Of a DNA stretch of 64,000 bases, positions 10,744 through 22,612 are shown piece after piece (the stretch's first letter is position 1; each line of letters opens with the position of its first letter). The notes beneath the pieces were generated by a model that was not told the DNA's origin, made no database searches, and saw only the letters and a program-made list of their open reading frames with translations. Position numbers and translations under genes: made by a program. The stretch is from Vicia villosa (lineage: Eukaryota; Streptophyta; Magnoliopsida; Fabales; Fabaceae): NCBI RefSeq assembly GCF_029867415.1, contig NC_081183.1, positions 55,564,336 to 55,628,335 on the forward strand, read 5' to 3'.

Positions 10744-12857
10744 ATGGCTGCTTCTTCATCTCAAAATGTTGGTTCATCTGCTCCTCTCCATATTCAAGAT
10801 GAATAAAATCAGGAACTCACTCTAGTCGTTGCGTGCTCCATTCCTAAGGATGAATTAGAAGTTCTATGTGAACTCATGGTTGATTTTGATAACATTGAAG
10901 AACACCAATTTCATCTCAAAGAAGATATAATTTTTCAAGGATGGACTTCATTGTTCGCTGAGTTCTGTGGACCAGTCTATCCAGATCTTGTCAAGGAATT
11001 CTGGGTACATGCAGTTGTCGCCCCTAAATCCATCTTGTCTTTCGTCCATGGAAAGTTTGTGGTAGTGACTGAGAACATCCTAAGGATGATGTTTGATCTC
11101 AGAAACCCTGAGGGAGCTTTTGAAATCGATCAAAGGGCTAATTGGAAAGATGTTTTATCTACTCTCTACACAGACGTAAATGAAACAAAGAATGTCAAGG
11201 ACATGAGACATCTCTACAAAATCTGGACCAAGATTCTTCTTGGGTGTTTTTATCACAGGAAAGGGACACATGCTTCTGACTTCGTCAGCAATGAGCAAAA
11301 ATACATTCTGTATTGCATTGCCACTAAGAAGAAGGTTGATGCTATCTACATTATCTTCAACCATATGTGGAAGGCTGTGAAGGATTCCAGAAATGCCTTC
11401 AGAGAAAAAAGTTGTACCACCATTCCTTTTGGTAGAATTATCACAAATCTTCTGGTTCATTCCAAGATTGTTGAGAACCTGGAAACTGAAGGTTTTATCA
11501 AAGACCTTGCTGTCACCTCTGGGAGCTGCCTGAATGCTTTCACTTTAAAGAAGATGAAGGTGATTAAGACTATCATCAAGACTCCCCAACCTCTTGCTGG
11601 AACAAGAATCAGAAGAGAACCCGTTCTAGCTGAATTTGAAACCTTCTTCAATAGTGAGGTACCAGAAGTCAGAACTAGGTATCTGAAGTCACAAAAAGAG
11701 GATAAAAGTCTTAAAGATCAAGAGAAAGGTGCTCCTATTAAAGTATATCGCAAGAAGGAAGGAAGGACCAAAAGAAAGTTTGATCATCCTTCTGTTAATC
11801 AGGTGAAGGTAGTTCAGAAAGTTGTTGCTACCACTGAGAAAGAAGTAGTTCCGGAAGAAATCATTGCGAAGGTTGTTAAGGCTGTTTCTGTTGAATTTGA
11901 GAAGAATAAGAAGGAAGCTGAGAAGAAGAAGAAGTCAAATAACAATGCAGAGATTGTTGAAGTTGTTGGGAAGGAGAAAACCAGAAAAAGGAAGCTGATA
12001 ATTCAAGACTCCGATGAAGAAAATGATGTTCAAGAGGCTATGAATCAGCAGGAAGTTCTGGCAAGCGTCAGAAGGAAAGAGATCTCTAGCGGCAAAACAA
12101 AGGTTGTTGAAAAGCCGAAGGATAAGAAGCAGAAGAAGCTTGAGGCTGTGGCCAAAGCTATTCAAAAATCATCCAAAGGTATACGTATTTCTGACACTGA
12201 TTCTACTCCTGCTGGTATTTCAGAAGTTGCATCAATAGCGGTTGCCCCTATCTCTGAACCAGAAAAAGCCCCATCAGAATCACCTATAAATGTCCATGTT
12301 CTTACACCTCCATATTCTCCTGTAACCATTCCTTCTTCTCCACCCTCCATCAATCCTGTTTTGGATATACCACCCCTTTAAACTCTCTTTCCACCTCACA
12401 CGAATATCTCCATCTCTCAACCTTCTCCCCATGCCAACTTTGAACACATTCCTTCCACCTCTCAAAACAACCATAGTGGTTCTGATCTTCCAACCTCTGC
12501 ATCACATGAGCAACTGCTCCGTGACTGCAACTACACTCCAAAGCCTCATCCTGAAGCTGAACTGGTTGTGTTAGAGTCTGATAATGAAGCAGAATCTTCT
12601 TATAGGTTGGATAGAGAACCTCAACCTTATTTCGTCCCCAACCCTGCCTTTTCAAAAATCAAAATAAAATCCCGCCTTGTCTACCCTATTGGTGTAATTT
12701 TTGAAAAGGTAAAGAGGAATCTCAGAAGTATCTTTGATACCCTCAGAATTGCTGAAAGTTCCGGCTTGAATGACGTCGCTATGAGGAAGTTCTGGAGGAT
12801 CTTACGCAGAGAATCAGATGCTCTGTTTATAGAACTTCAGGAAGCCTGTGTAGAAGC
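10744..12857 (+). pseudogene. E1 third ORF (long form), 5' part
   Basis: One frame runs from the ATG at 10744 to the E2 insertion at 12857, with TAA stops at 10804-10806 and 12379-12381. The N-terminal third has a globular region with FHLKEDIIFQGWTSLFAEFCG and FWVHAVVAPKSILSFVHGK, which from memory resembles the domain annotated in databases as 'putative plant transposon protein'. The middle is lysine/glutamate-rich with nuclear-localisation-like clusters (EKKKKS, TRKRKL). Then comes a Pro/Ser-rich stretch and a region near LVYPIGVIFEKVKRNLRSIFD. It sits where SIRE-1 of soybean carries its envelope-like ORF, but I see no signal peptide or transmembrane segment. The frame continues exactly across the E2 insertion at 36143. 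Function unknown. Confidence 0.75.
12853..12857 (+). repeat. Target-site duplication of E2, left copy
   Basis: GAAGC directly before the E2 terminus TGAAGGATAG. The identical GAAGC stands at 36138-36142 after the other terminus. Confidence 0.9.
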
Positions 12858-14061
12858 TGAAGGATAGAAAAACACTTAGAAAGAGGGGGTTTGAATAAGT
12901 GTAGTCTAAAACTTGAACGATAAAAACAAATTGCACAGTTATTTTTATCCTGGTTCGTTGTTAACTAAACTACTCCAGTCCACCCCCACGGAGTGATTTA
13001 CCTCACCTGAGGATTTAATCCACTAATCGCAACAGATTACAATGGTTTTCCACTTAGCCCATGACTAAGTCTTCTAGAGTATCCTGATCACAACCTGATC
13101 ACTCTAGGAACAAATGCTTAGACACAAGCTAAGACTTTCTTAGAGTATCCTGACCACCACGTGATCACTCTAATTACAACTGCTTAGACACAAGCTAAGA
13201 CTTCCTAGAGTATCCTGATCAACACTTGATCACTCTAGTTACTTACAAATTAATGTAATCAATTCTAAGAGTATTACAAATGCTTCTGAAAAGCTATAAT
13301 CACAACAGTAATATTTCTCTTAACGTTTAAGCTTAATCTCACTAATATATTACAACAGCAATGTAGTGAGCTTTGATGAAGATGAAGTTTCTGAGCATTG
13401 AGTTTGAACAGCGTTTCAGCAAGTTAATTGTTATCAAATCGTCAACCTTGCTTCTCATCAGAACTTCATATTTATAGGCACTTGAGAAGATGACCGTTGG
13501 GAGCATTTAATGCTTTGCGTGTTCCGTACAACATTGCATTTAATGTTTCACGCTTTTGTCAACTACCTCGAGCCTTGTTCACGCTGTGTCTACTGACGTT
13601 GCCTTTAATGGCTTCCAACGTTCCTTTTGTCAGTCAGCGTAGCCTGCCACCTGTACTTTCTTCTGATCTGATGTTTGTGTATACAACATTTGAATATCAT
13701 CAGAGTCAAACAGCTTGGTGCATAGCATCTTCTTGTCTTCTGACCTTGAAGTGCTTCTGAGCGTGATACCATGAGAACTTCAGTGCTTCTGCTTCTGATC
13801 TCAAGTTCTTCTGATGCTTCCATAGACCCATTTTCTGATTCTGCCTTGACCATCTTCTGATGTCTTGCCAGACCATGTTCTGATGTTGCATGTTGAACCT
13901 TCTGAGACAAAGCTTCTAAGCGCTGATTTGTGCATACTCTTTATATATTTCCTGAAAAGGAAATTGCAATATATTAGAGTACCACATTATCTCACACAAA
14001 ATTCATATCCTTGTTATCATCAAAACTAAGAATATTGATCAGAACAAATCTTGTTCTAACA
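12858..14061 (-). repeat. E2 3' LTR
   Basis: Plus-strand ends are TGAAGGATAG... and ...GTTCTAACA. The ~64-bp internal repeats are present at about 13060-13245. ORFs read in it (such as 13497-13760) are non-coding LTR sequence shared by every copy. Confidence 0.9.
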
Positions 14062-15142
14062 ATCTCCCCCTTTTTGATGATGACAAAAACATATATAAAT
14101 GATATGAATTTGCGATCAGAAAGAGCAGACAGCTAAAGACAATTTACACAGCTATAGCATAAGCATGTGAATATGTCTCCCCCTGAGATTAACAATCTCC
14201 CCCTGAAATTAATACTAGAAGAATTTTATAAATAAAAGACTTCCCTGAGTATTTCAGCAGAGACGTTCACATATGCTTGATCTACAGAACATTCATGACT
14301 TCTGATTTCTGCTTCCATAGGACAGCTTCAGAATATTGAATTTCTTTAGATCCTCAGAACATTCACAGCTTCTGACTTCTGCTTCCATCGGACAGCTTCA
14401 GAACTTGAATTTCTTTGATCTTCAGAACATTCACAGCTTCTGATTCTTGCTTCCATTGGGACAGCTTCAGAGCTTGAATTTCTTCTTTCGTCACTTCATG
14501 CTAGATTGTATCAGAACATTGTTGAATGTACCAGAGCATCATCAGAGCATCTCTACATCCTGAAATGTTACAAAACAAAACTAAACGACAAAAGTCAGCA
14601 TGAATGAGTCAGAACATAGAATATGTTTCAGAACACATAATATGTATCAGAGCCATATGGTATGTGTCAGAACACATAAACATAATGTTTCAGATCATAT
14701 TCTATCATCAGAATATTTGAACATTTTTCCTTCTTGCTTCTGATTCTGAAGCTTCATAGCACTCAGCTTGCTTCAAGAATCCAAGAACTTGATTCATCTT
14801 GTTGCTTCTTATGTTGATCTTGTAAAGAGAGTTGTAAAGAGAATCTTCAATTCCTGCAACAACACAACTTAAAGCATAGAACTTTGCAAGTTCTGTTAGT
14901 AATGTGGGGCCTTTTTTTTACCCGGTAACTGATATAATATTTAATCAGATCATTTATCATATATTTTCTCCCCCTTTTTGTCATAACATCAAAAAGACTA
15001 TAAAAGATTCAGATGTAAAGCAAGAGACAAAAGGAATGAAACAGAAATAAACTTTTTCATTGATTTGAACAAAGAAAAGTACACAAAAAGGATGCAGAAC
15101 AAGCAGATGCAACAAGGAAAGAAAAACTACAAAGACCAAAGA
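14062..15142 (-). other. E2 3' untranslated region with PPT and repeats
   Basis: On the minus strand the polypurine tract AAAAAGGGGGAGAT (14062-14075) abuts the LTR. Further upstream are two extra PPT-like CAGGGGGAGA tracts (about 14175-14205), about three ~70-bp repeats of the gttctgaagctgtcc...aatcagaagctgtgaatgttctg type (about 14279-14478), and another g-rich block near 14968. No ORF. Confidence 0.75.
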
Positions 15143-16372
15143 CTAAGACCCTAGTCTAGACAAAATTCGCGCCAGAACATCATGAATCCTGTCAGTGCTT
15201 GCAGTTTGCCTTGCCATGAAGGAGCGAAACTCAACACTGGTTGCTTCTTGCATGCCCAAACGAGAAGCCATCATGGCGTGATTCTGATGTAGAACTTCCA
15301 AGGTCTCCATCAGAACTGAAGGTTCACCAGACGAAGAGGCACCAGAACTTCTACCAACACGGACAGCGATCTCAACAGGACGATCTTCTGGAAGGTCTCC
15401 AGCTTGTGCATCTTCCATCTCAGCATCTGAGTCTGACTCAGGAGCAGCCTCAGCATATTCTGGTTCAGGCAACTCAGAAGCTCCAACTTCCAACGCCTGA
15501 AGAATAGCTGCTAGGTTTGTTGGAGGAGTAGGACCAGCAACTTCAGCAGGATAAACCACTTCTGGAAAGACCATGTGAGGTGCGCTTTCAGAAGGGTTCA
15601 TTCTGAACCAATTGAACAACCACTGAAAATCTCCAGTCAGCACTGGATACCATGGTCTCCAAACCACTATGTCTCTGCAGAGATTCTCTTCTTCCATCTC
15701 ATCTGCAGGTATCCTCTCTTCAAGAACTCTTCTGTTCCTGATGAGATGGTGATAGCTGCTTTCACCAACTTCCAAACGAAGACCACGAACACCAGGTGCT
15801 TCAGTCATGATCCTTCTCTGAATATCCGTAGCCCTAACCAGAAAATCCTGGCGAAAGGCTTCCCAGAGGTTGCAGGTAGCATACTCATCCAGATGGTTAA
15901 GGTGTGCAGCACCCAGAATCTCCAACCAGCTATTTACATCTGAGTGTAAAAGCTCAAGAAATGATTGAGTGGTAGGTGTTGGAGGGTTGACAGTGAATCT
16001 GGAGTCAGGAAACACAAAGCTGTAGGGGTTAGGTGTTCTGGTGGGAAAAGGGTGTGAGAGAGATGAGGAGATATCTGTGGGATGGGTTGAAGGAGAAGAG
16101 ATATCAGATGGTGAATATGGTGGTTCCAGAGAGATGAATGATGAGGAAGAGGTGGTGGATGTTTGTGAAGAGGAAGGTGATTGAGGGATACCGTCAAGAG
16201 GTTTAAACACACGTCTAGAATAGTTTCCAGACATCATAGCTTCAAAGGGGTTCACCTTGAGAGGATCGTATGTGATCCTTACTCTTTTTGGTTTGTTTTC
16301 TGGTTCATCAGTTGCCTTTCTCTTTTGTTTACGATCAGATTCTTGATTTGAAGAGCTTGAAGAAGGATTCAT
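15143..16372 (-). CDS. E2 third ORF (short form), 409 aa, intact
   Basis: Uninterrupted frame from an ATG at 16372. The N-terminus is Ser-rich and basic (RKQKRK and KPKRVR, nuclear-localisation-like), followed by the family-conserved TYDPLKVNPFEAM and SGNYSRRVF. Then come a long Ser/Pro/Thr-rich linker, a globular centre (FRQDFLVRATDIQRRI; DIVVWRPWYPVLTGDF), the conserved NLAAILQALE, an acidic stretch and a C-terminal helical tail ending LARILSRLGS. The central and C-terminal parts align with E1's long ORF3 (RAIVVWIPQYPVLLGDF, NLAAILQALENG, LAKILSKLGSS), so both are one family with different N-termini. No transmembrane segment or signal peptide is visible, so a classic envelope role is not supported. 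Because it is open while E2's pol is broken, its product could still be made if the element is transcribed. Function unknown. Confidence 0.75.
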   Translation of the reverse strand: MNPSSSSSNQESDRKQKRKATDEPENKPKRVRITYDPLKVNPFEAMMSGNYSRRVFKPLDGIPQSPSSSQTSTTSSSSFISLEPPYSPSDISSPSTHPTDISSSLSHPFPTRTPNPYSFVFPDSRFTVNPPTPTTQSFLELLHSDVNSWLEILGAAHLNHLDEYATCNLWEAFRQDFLVRATDIQRRIMTEAPGVRGLRLEVGESSYHHLIRNRRVLEERIPADEMEEENLCRDIVVWRPWYPVLTGDFQWLFNWFRMNPSESAPHMVFPEVVYPAEVAGPTPPTNLAAILQALEVGASELPEPEYAEAAPESDSDAEMEDAQAGDLPEDRPVEIAVRVGRSSGASSSGEPSVLMETLEVLHQNHAMMASRLGMQEATSVEFRSFMARQTASTDRIHDVLARILSRLGS

Positions 16373-16839
16373 GATGAAGTGCAGATAGTGAAAACCGCTA
16401 GGGTTTATGATATGAATGCAAAGAGAGATAGAGAGAGAGAGCGAAAAAAGAAACTGAATGCAGAGAGAGAAATATAACAGGGAAAAGAAACGTTTGAAGA
16501 ATATAAAAGAAAAAAATAAAAGGTAATGATGGATAGCATTTAATGTTACATGACGTGAGGAGAGATAATAATGACAAAAGAAGTGATTAGCACAGTTACC
16601 TAAGTAGGCGTCCCCTCAACTGCACGCACGCTTGTCAAGAAATAGTGAACACGTGTTTACCACCTGAATAGCCAGTTACAGCTGTTTTACTTTTAAAGAG
16701 ATTCTGAGTCAACTTTAGACAATGAACCGTTAGTAATAATAGAATCACTACTTCTAATTGATTACAATCAAAACTTCTTATAAAAGACTAATCCAATCTT
16801 ATTTCAGAAGATACTCATACATAAGATCTTCTCATCTTC
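16373..16839 (-). other. E2 pol-ORF3 spacer with conserved block
   Basis: Holds the conserved block at 16591-16630 (reverse of the E1/E3 block), purine-rich leader-like sequence next to the ORF3 start, and a TTTTATATTC TATA-like site on the minus strand near 16500. No ORF. Confidence 0.5.
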
Positions 16840-19082
16840 TCATTCTGGGCATAAATCCATACTGATATTCTTCAGAATGAACTTAAACCTATCTTCAGCA
16901 AGGGGTTTTGTAAAGATATCAGCCCATTGATGGTCTGTATCCACAAAGTTTAAAGATATAACACCCTTCTGAACATAGTCCCTTATGAAATGATGTTTAA
17001 TCTCAATATGTTTAGCTTTTGAATGTAAAATAGGATTCTTAGATAAACATATAGCAGAAGTATTATCACAGAAAATAGGAATGTTACTCTCATATATCTG
17101 ATAATCTTCTAGCTGACTTCTCATCCAGAGCATTTGTGTGCTACAACCAGCAGCAGCAACATATTCTGCTTCTGTTGTTGAGAGGGCAATTGTAGCTTGC
17201 TTCTTGCTGTACCAGGAGATTAGGTGACTTCCAAGAAATTGACAACTTCCAGAAGTACTCTTCCTTTCTATTCTATCTCCAGCATAGTCAGTATCACAAA
17301 ATCCTACTAAGTTGTAATCTTTGGATCTTCTGTAAACTAAACCAACATTAGTAGTACCTTTCAGATACCTCAGAATTCTCTTAACCGCAGTTAAATGAGA
17401 TTCTCTCGGATCTGATTGGAATCTAGCACACAAACAAACACTGAAGAGAATGTCAGGTCTAGAAGCAGTTAGGTATAGAAGAGATCCAATCATACCTCTG
17501 TACAACTTCTGATCTACCTTCTTACTTACCTCATCCTTACCTAGGACACATGTTGGATGCATATGAGTTTTGGCTTCTTTGCTTTCAAAAAGATTAAACT
17601 TCTTCAGAAGTTCTTTCACATACTTCGTTTGATGAACATAAGTTCCATCAGAAGTTTGGTTGATTTGAATTCCAAGGAAATACTTGAGTTCTCCCATCAT
17701 GCTCATTTCAAATTCAGCCTGGCCATTGGTGCAAAGGTTTCTGTGTAGTCAATCCCTTCTTGCTGACTATAACCTTGAGCAACCAGTCTGGCTTTGTTTC
17801 TTACCACTTCTCCTTTCTCGCTTAGCTTGTTTCTGAACACCCACTTAGTGCCGATGATGTTAAATCCTTTTGGTCTAGGAACCAAGTCCCATACGTCATT
17901 CCTTGTAAACTGATTTAGTTCTTCTTGCATGGCAATTATCCAGTCAGGATCTTCTAGAGCTTGGTCAACAGAAGTTGGCTCGATCAAAGAAACAAGACCT
18001 AATTGACATTCTGCATTGTTCTTAAGGAATGCCCTTGTTCTGATGGGATCATCTTTCTTCCCAAGGATCACATCTTCTGAATGAGCTGAAGCAAGTCTAG
18101 GTGATCTTCTGACTGTTGGCTCTTCAGAAATCCTGAGATTCTCTAAAGATGCAGCAACTTGATCTTCTGATCCATTGCTTCTGAGACTGTCAGCTTCTGC
18201 AGCTTTGCTTCTTGGTTCTACTGCTTCTGATATATCAATATCAAAATCTGCAAAATTCTCAAACTGCTTTGGTTTTTCAAGACCAAGCTTATCATCAAAC
18301 CTGATATTGATTGATTCTTCTACAATCAATGTTTCAGTATTGTATACTCTGTAGCCTTTAGAGCGTTCAGAATATCCAAGAAGGAAACACTTTTGTGCCT
18401 TAGAATCAAACTTACCAAGATGATCTTTAGTATTCAGAATAAAACATACACATCCAAAAGGATGGAAATATGAAATGTTGGGCTTTCTGTTCTTCCACAA
18501 TTCATAAGGAGTCTTATTTAGAATAGGTCTGATAGAGATTCTATTCTTAATATAACACGCAGTGTTTATTGCTTCTGCCCAGAAATGCTTAGCCATATTG
18601 GTTTCATTGATCATGGTTCTGGCCATTTCTTGTAGAGTCCTATTCTTTTGCTCTACAACTCCATTTTGCTGTGGAGTTCTAGGACAAGAGAAATCATGGG
18701 CAATACCATTTTCTTTGAAGAACACCTCAAAGAATCTGTTCTCAAATTCGCCACCGTGATCACTTCTAACCTTTATGATTTTACACTCTTTCTCAGATTG
18801 GATCTGAGTGCAGAATTCAAAGAACACTGAATGAGACTCATCCTTGTGTTTTAAGAACATTACCCATGTCCAGCGGCTATAATCATCAACGATGACTAAT
18901 CCATATTTCTTCCCTCTGACAGATGCTGTTTTGACTGGGCCAAACAGATCAATGTGCAAGAGTTCTAACGGCCTTGAGGAAGAGACAACATTCTTCGACT
19001 TGAATGCAGGTTTGGAGAACTTGCCCTTCTGACATGCTTCACAAAGAGCATCTGATTTGTATTTCAGATTAGGGAGTCCTCT
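16840..19082 (-). pseudogene. pol: E2 pol, 3' half, RT core deleted
   Basis: Two overlapping minus-strand frames. The upstream one (19082 to 17703) carries the tail of the pre-integrase zinc region (CEACQKGK), the integrase core ([18 protein letters not shown]; the DDE glutamate position reads VVEQKN, keeping the acidic residue) and the RT N-terminus up to TETFAPMAR. The downstream one (17706 to 16840) has ELKYFLGIQ, the RNase H motifs (CDTDYAGD, TTEAEY, CDNTSAI) and the end DLCPE. Against E3b, 388 bp are missing between them, flanked by a shared CAGG. The loss removes the YVDD catalytic motif and shifts the frame. The 5' end is cut at the fold-back junction. Confidence 0.9.
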
Positions 19083-19144
19083 TACAAGATTTAGGTCATG
19101 CTAGTTTGAGAAAGATTTCTCAGATTAACAAACTGAATCTGGTC
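19083..19144. other. Fold-back junction between E2 pol and E3a pol
   Basis: To the left, minus-strand pol ends at codons for RGLPNLK (agattagggagtcctct, 19066-19082). To the right, plus-strand pol begins about 50 bp earlier in the gene (ttaggtcatgctag, from 19091), so the same pre-integrase stretch recurs inverted from 19145. About 8 bp at 19083-19090 match neither side clearly. The arms (about 16840-19082 and 19145-21775) form an inverted repeat of over 2 kb with a ~62-bp spacer. Confidence 0.8.
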
Positions 19145-21775
19145 AGAGGACTCCCTAATCTGAAATTCAAATCAGATGCTCTTTGTGAAGCATGTCAGAA
19201 GGGCAAGTTCTCCAAACCTGCATTCAAGTCCAAGAATGTTGTGTCTACCTCAATGCCATTAGAACTCTTGCACATTGATCTGTTTGGCCCAGTCAAAACA
19301 GCATCTGTCAGAGGGAAGAAATATGGATTAGTCATCGTAGATGATTATAGCCGCTGGACATGGGTAAAATTCTTGAAACATAAGGATGAGACTCATTCAG
19401 TGTTCTTTGATTTCTGCATTCAGATTCAATCTGAAAAAGAGTGTAAAATCATAAAGGTCAGAAGTGATCATGGTGGTGAATTTGAGAACAGATCCTTTGA
19501 AGAATTCTTCAAAGAAAATGGTATTGCCCATGATTTCTCTTGTCCTAGAACTCCACAGCAAAATGGGGTTGTAGAACGAAAGAATAGGACTCTGCAAGAA
19601 ATGGCCAGAACCATGATCAATGAAACCAATATGGCTAAGCATTTCTGGGCAGAAGCAATAAACACTGCATGCTATATTCAGAATAGAATCTCTATCAGAC
19701 CTATTCTAAATAAGACTCCTTATGAATTGTGGAAGAATAGAAAGCCCAACATTTCATATTTCCATCCTTTTGGATGTGTATGCTTTATTCTGAACACTAA
19801 AGATCATCTTGGTAAGTTTGATTCCAAAGCACAAAAATGTTTCCTTCTTGGATATTCTGAACGCTCAAAAGGCTACAGAGTATACAATACTGAAACATTG
19901 ATTGTAGAAGAATCAATCAATATCAGGTTTGATGATAAGCTTGGTTCTGAAAAACCAAAGCAGTTTGATAATTTTGCAGATTGTGATATTGATATATCAG
20001 AAGTTGTTGAGCCAAGAAGCAACGCATCAGAAGCAGAGCTTCTCAGAAGCAAAGAATCTGAAGATCAAGTATCAGCTTCTCTGGAGGATCTAAGCATTTC
20101 TGAAGAACCATCTGTCAGAAGATCATCCAGACTCATCTCTGGTCATTCAGAAGATGTCATTCTTGGAAAGAAGGATGATCCAATCAGAACAAGAGCATTC
20201 CTTAAGAACAATGCAGACTGTCAATTAGGTCTTGTATCTTTGATCGAGCCAACTTCTGTTGATCATGCTCTAGAAGATTCAGACTGGATAATTGCTATGC
20301 AAGAAGAACTGAATCAGTTTACAAGGAATGATGTTTGGGATCTTGTTCCTAGACCAGATGGATTCAATATAATTGGTACAAAATGGGTCTTCAGAAACAA
20401 GCTCAGTGAGAAAGGTGAAGTGGTAAGGAACAAAGCCAGACTGGTGGCTCAGGGTTATAGTCAGCAAGAAGGGATTGATTATACAGAAACCTTTGCACCA
20501 GTGGCCAGGTTAGAATCTATTCGTCTATTAATTTCATTTGCCACTCAACATAACATCACTCTTTATCAGATGGATGTTAAGAGTGCCTTCTTAAATGGTT
20601 ATATAGATGAAGAAGTTTATGTCCATCAACCTCCTGGTTTTGAAGACTCTATGTCTCCTAATCATGTTTTTAAACTTAAGAAATCATTGTATGGATTGAA
20701 ACAGCCTCCCAGAGCTTGGTATGAACGCTTAAGTTCTTTCCTTCTGGATAATGGTTTCACTAGAGGAAAAGTGGACACTACTCTCTTTTGTAAAACCTTT
20801 AAAAGGGATATTTTAATTTGTCAAATATATGTAGATGATATTATTTTTGGAACATCTAATGCTACACTTGGAAAGGAGTTTGCTGAGTCTATGCAGGCTG
20901 AGTTTGAAATGAGCATGATGGGAGAACTCAAGTATTTCCTTGGAATACAAATAAATCAAACATCAGAAGGAACGTATGTTCACCAAACCAAGTATGTGAA
21001 GGAACTTCTGAAGAAGTTTAATCTTCTAGACTGCAAAGAAGCCAAAACTCCTATGCATCCAACATGCATCCTAGGTAAGGATGAGGTAAGTAAGAAGGTA
21101 GATCAGAAGTTATACAGAGGTATGATTGGATCTCTTCTATATCTGACTGCTTCTAGACCTGACATTCTGTTCAGTGTTTGTTTGTGTGCTAGATTCCAAT
21201 CAGATCCTAGAGAATCTCATTTAACTGCTGTTAAGAGAATTCTAAGGTATCTGAAAGGTACTACTAATGTTGGCTTAGTTTACAGAAAATCTAAAGAATA
21301 CAACTTAGTAGGATTCTGCGATGCTGACTATGCTGGAGACAGAATTGAAAGAAAAAGTACTTCAGGAAGTTGCCAATTTCTTGGAAGTCAGTTGATCTCT
21401 TGGTATAGCAAGAAGCAAGCAACTATTGCTCTATCAACAACAGAAGCAGAATATGTCGCTGCTGCTGGTTGTAGTACACAGATGCTCTGGATGAAGAGTC
21501 AGTTAGAAGATTATCAGATATTTGAGAGTAACATTCCTATATTCTGTGATAATACTTCTGCTATATGTTTATCTAAGAATCCTATTCTTCATTCAAAAGC
21601 TAAACATATTGAGATTAAACATCATTTCATAAGGGACTATGTTCAGAAGGGTGTTATATCTTTAAACTTTGTTAATACAGACCATCAATGGGCTGATATC
21701 TTTACAAAACCCCTGGCTGAAGATAGGTTTAAGTTCATTCTGAAGAACATCAGTATGGATTTATGCCCAGAATGA
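19091..21775 (+). pseudogene. pol: E3a pol, 5'-truncated (integrase, RT, RNase H)
   Basis: Open from the fold-back junction to the stop after DLCPE at 21775, about 894 codons, without internal stops. It begins at LGHASLRK, so the protease and the first zinc-ligand histidine of the integrase are missing. It keeps the integrase catalytic residues ([22 protein letters not shown]), RT with YVDD, and RNase H ([24 protein letters not shown]). No genuine start codon is present, so it is not expected to be expressed as a normal polyprotein. It is the twin of E3b pol. Confidence 0.9.
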
Positions 21776-22216
21776 GAAGATGAGAAGTTCTTATGTATGA
21801 GTATCTTCTGAAATGAAAATGGATTATTTTTTATCAGAAGTTCTGATTGAAATCCTTTAGAAATTATGATTCGGTTATTACTAACGTTTCATTGTCTAAG
21901 TTGATTCAGAACCTCTTTTAAAGCAAAACAGCTGTAACGTTTTATCTCGGGATGGTAAACCTGTTGTTACTATTCATGGATAAACGTGCGTGCAGTTGAA
22001 GGGACGCCGACCATAGGTAACTGTGCTAGTCACCTCATTTGTCTTTATTATCTCTCCTCACGTCACGCAACATTAAATGCTTTTCATCATTCGTTTCATT
22101 TTATTTTCTTTTAAATACTCTTCAAACACTTCTCTTTCCCTCTCATATTTTCTCTATTCACTCTATCTTTTTGCATTCATATCAAACCCTAGCTGTTCAT
22201 TTTCTGCAAATCCATC
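21776..22216 (+). other. E3a pol-ORF3 spacer
   Basis: Contains the conserved block at 21985-22025 and, closer to ORF3, a CT-rich leader with a weak TTTTAAATAC TATA-like site near 22113. The ORF reading 22039-22248 across the CT-rich leader is not coding. Confidence 0.5.
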
Positions 22217-22612
22217 ATGAACTCTTCATCAAGCCCAGGAAATCATGAAAATGATCAAAACAACAAAAGAAAAGCTGTTGAAACATCACCTTCCAAACCC
22301 AAAAAGATAAAAATCACCTATGATCCTCTCAAGGTGAATCCATTCGAAGCAATGTTATCTGGAAACTATTCTAGACGTGTGTTTCAACCCCCTGGTGAAA
22401 GCCCTCCATCATCTCCATCTTCTTCCTCATCTTGTTTCCTTCTAGACTCAACTTCCTCTTCATCTAACCTTTCCTCTCCCTTAACCCATTCCGAAGAAAT
22501 CTCTTCATCTTCACCCGCTGAGAATGTTGTCTCTGATAAAGATTGTGGAAGATCTGCATCAGAACCAAGTCTCCCTGACCCCTCGCCTGGAAGCCCAGGA
22601 AGCAGTCAATGA
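22217..22612 (+). pseudogene. E3a third ORF, C-terminally truncated (131 aa)
   Basis: The ATG at 22217 aligns with the start of E2's ORF3. It keeps the basic N-terminus (SKPKKIKITYDPLKVNPFEA), SGNYSRRVF and the Ser-rich linker, then stops at 22612 after PGSPGSSQ. The DNA for the family C-terminus (catggcatgctggcacagactttgtcttagc) follows out of frame at about 22629, so the globular centre was removed by an internal deletion. E3b has the same truncated form, so the deletion predates the tandem duplication. It may be a non-functional remnant or a short Ser-rich nuclear protein. Confidence 0.7.

Noticed and set aside
13497..13910. Open frames on both strands inside the SIRE LTRs (also near 5812-6225, 24080-24379, 32465-32764, 35573-36075, 38086-38480, 51562-51846)
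   Set aside because: They recur in every LTR copy, lie in the U3/promoter region and have no protein similarity I can recognise.
19397..19665. Antisense frames in integrase (also 9585-9782, 18562-18830, 27782-28050)
   Set aside because: Shadows of the conserved pol frame; identical in each copy because pol is.
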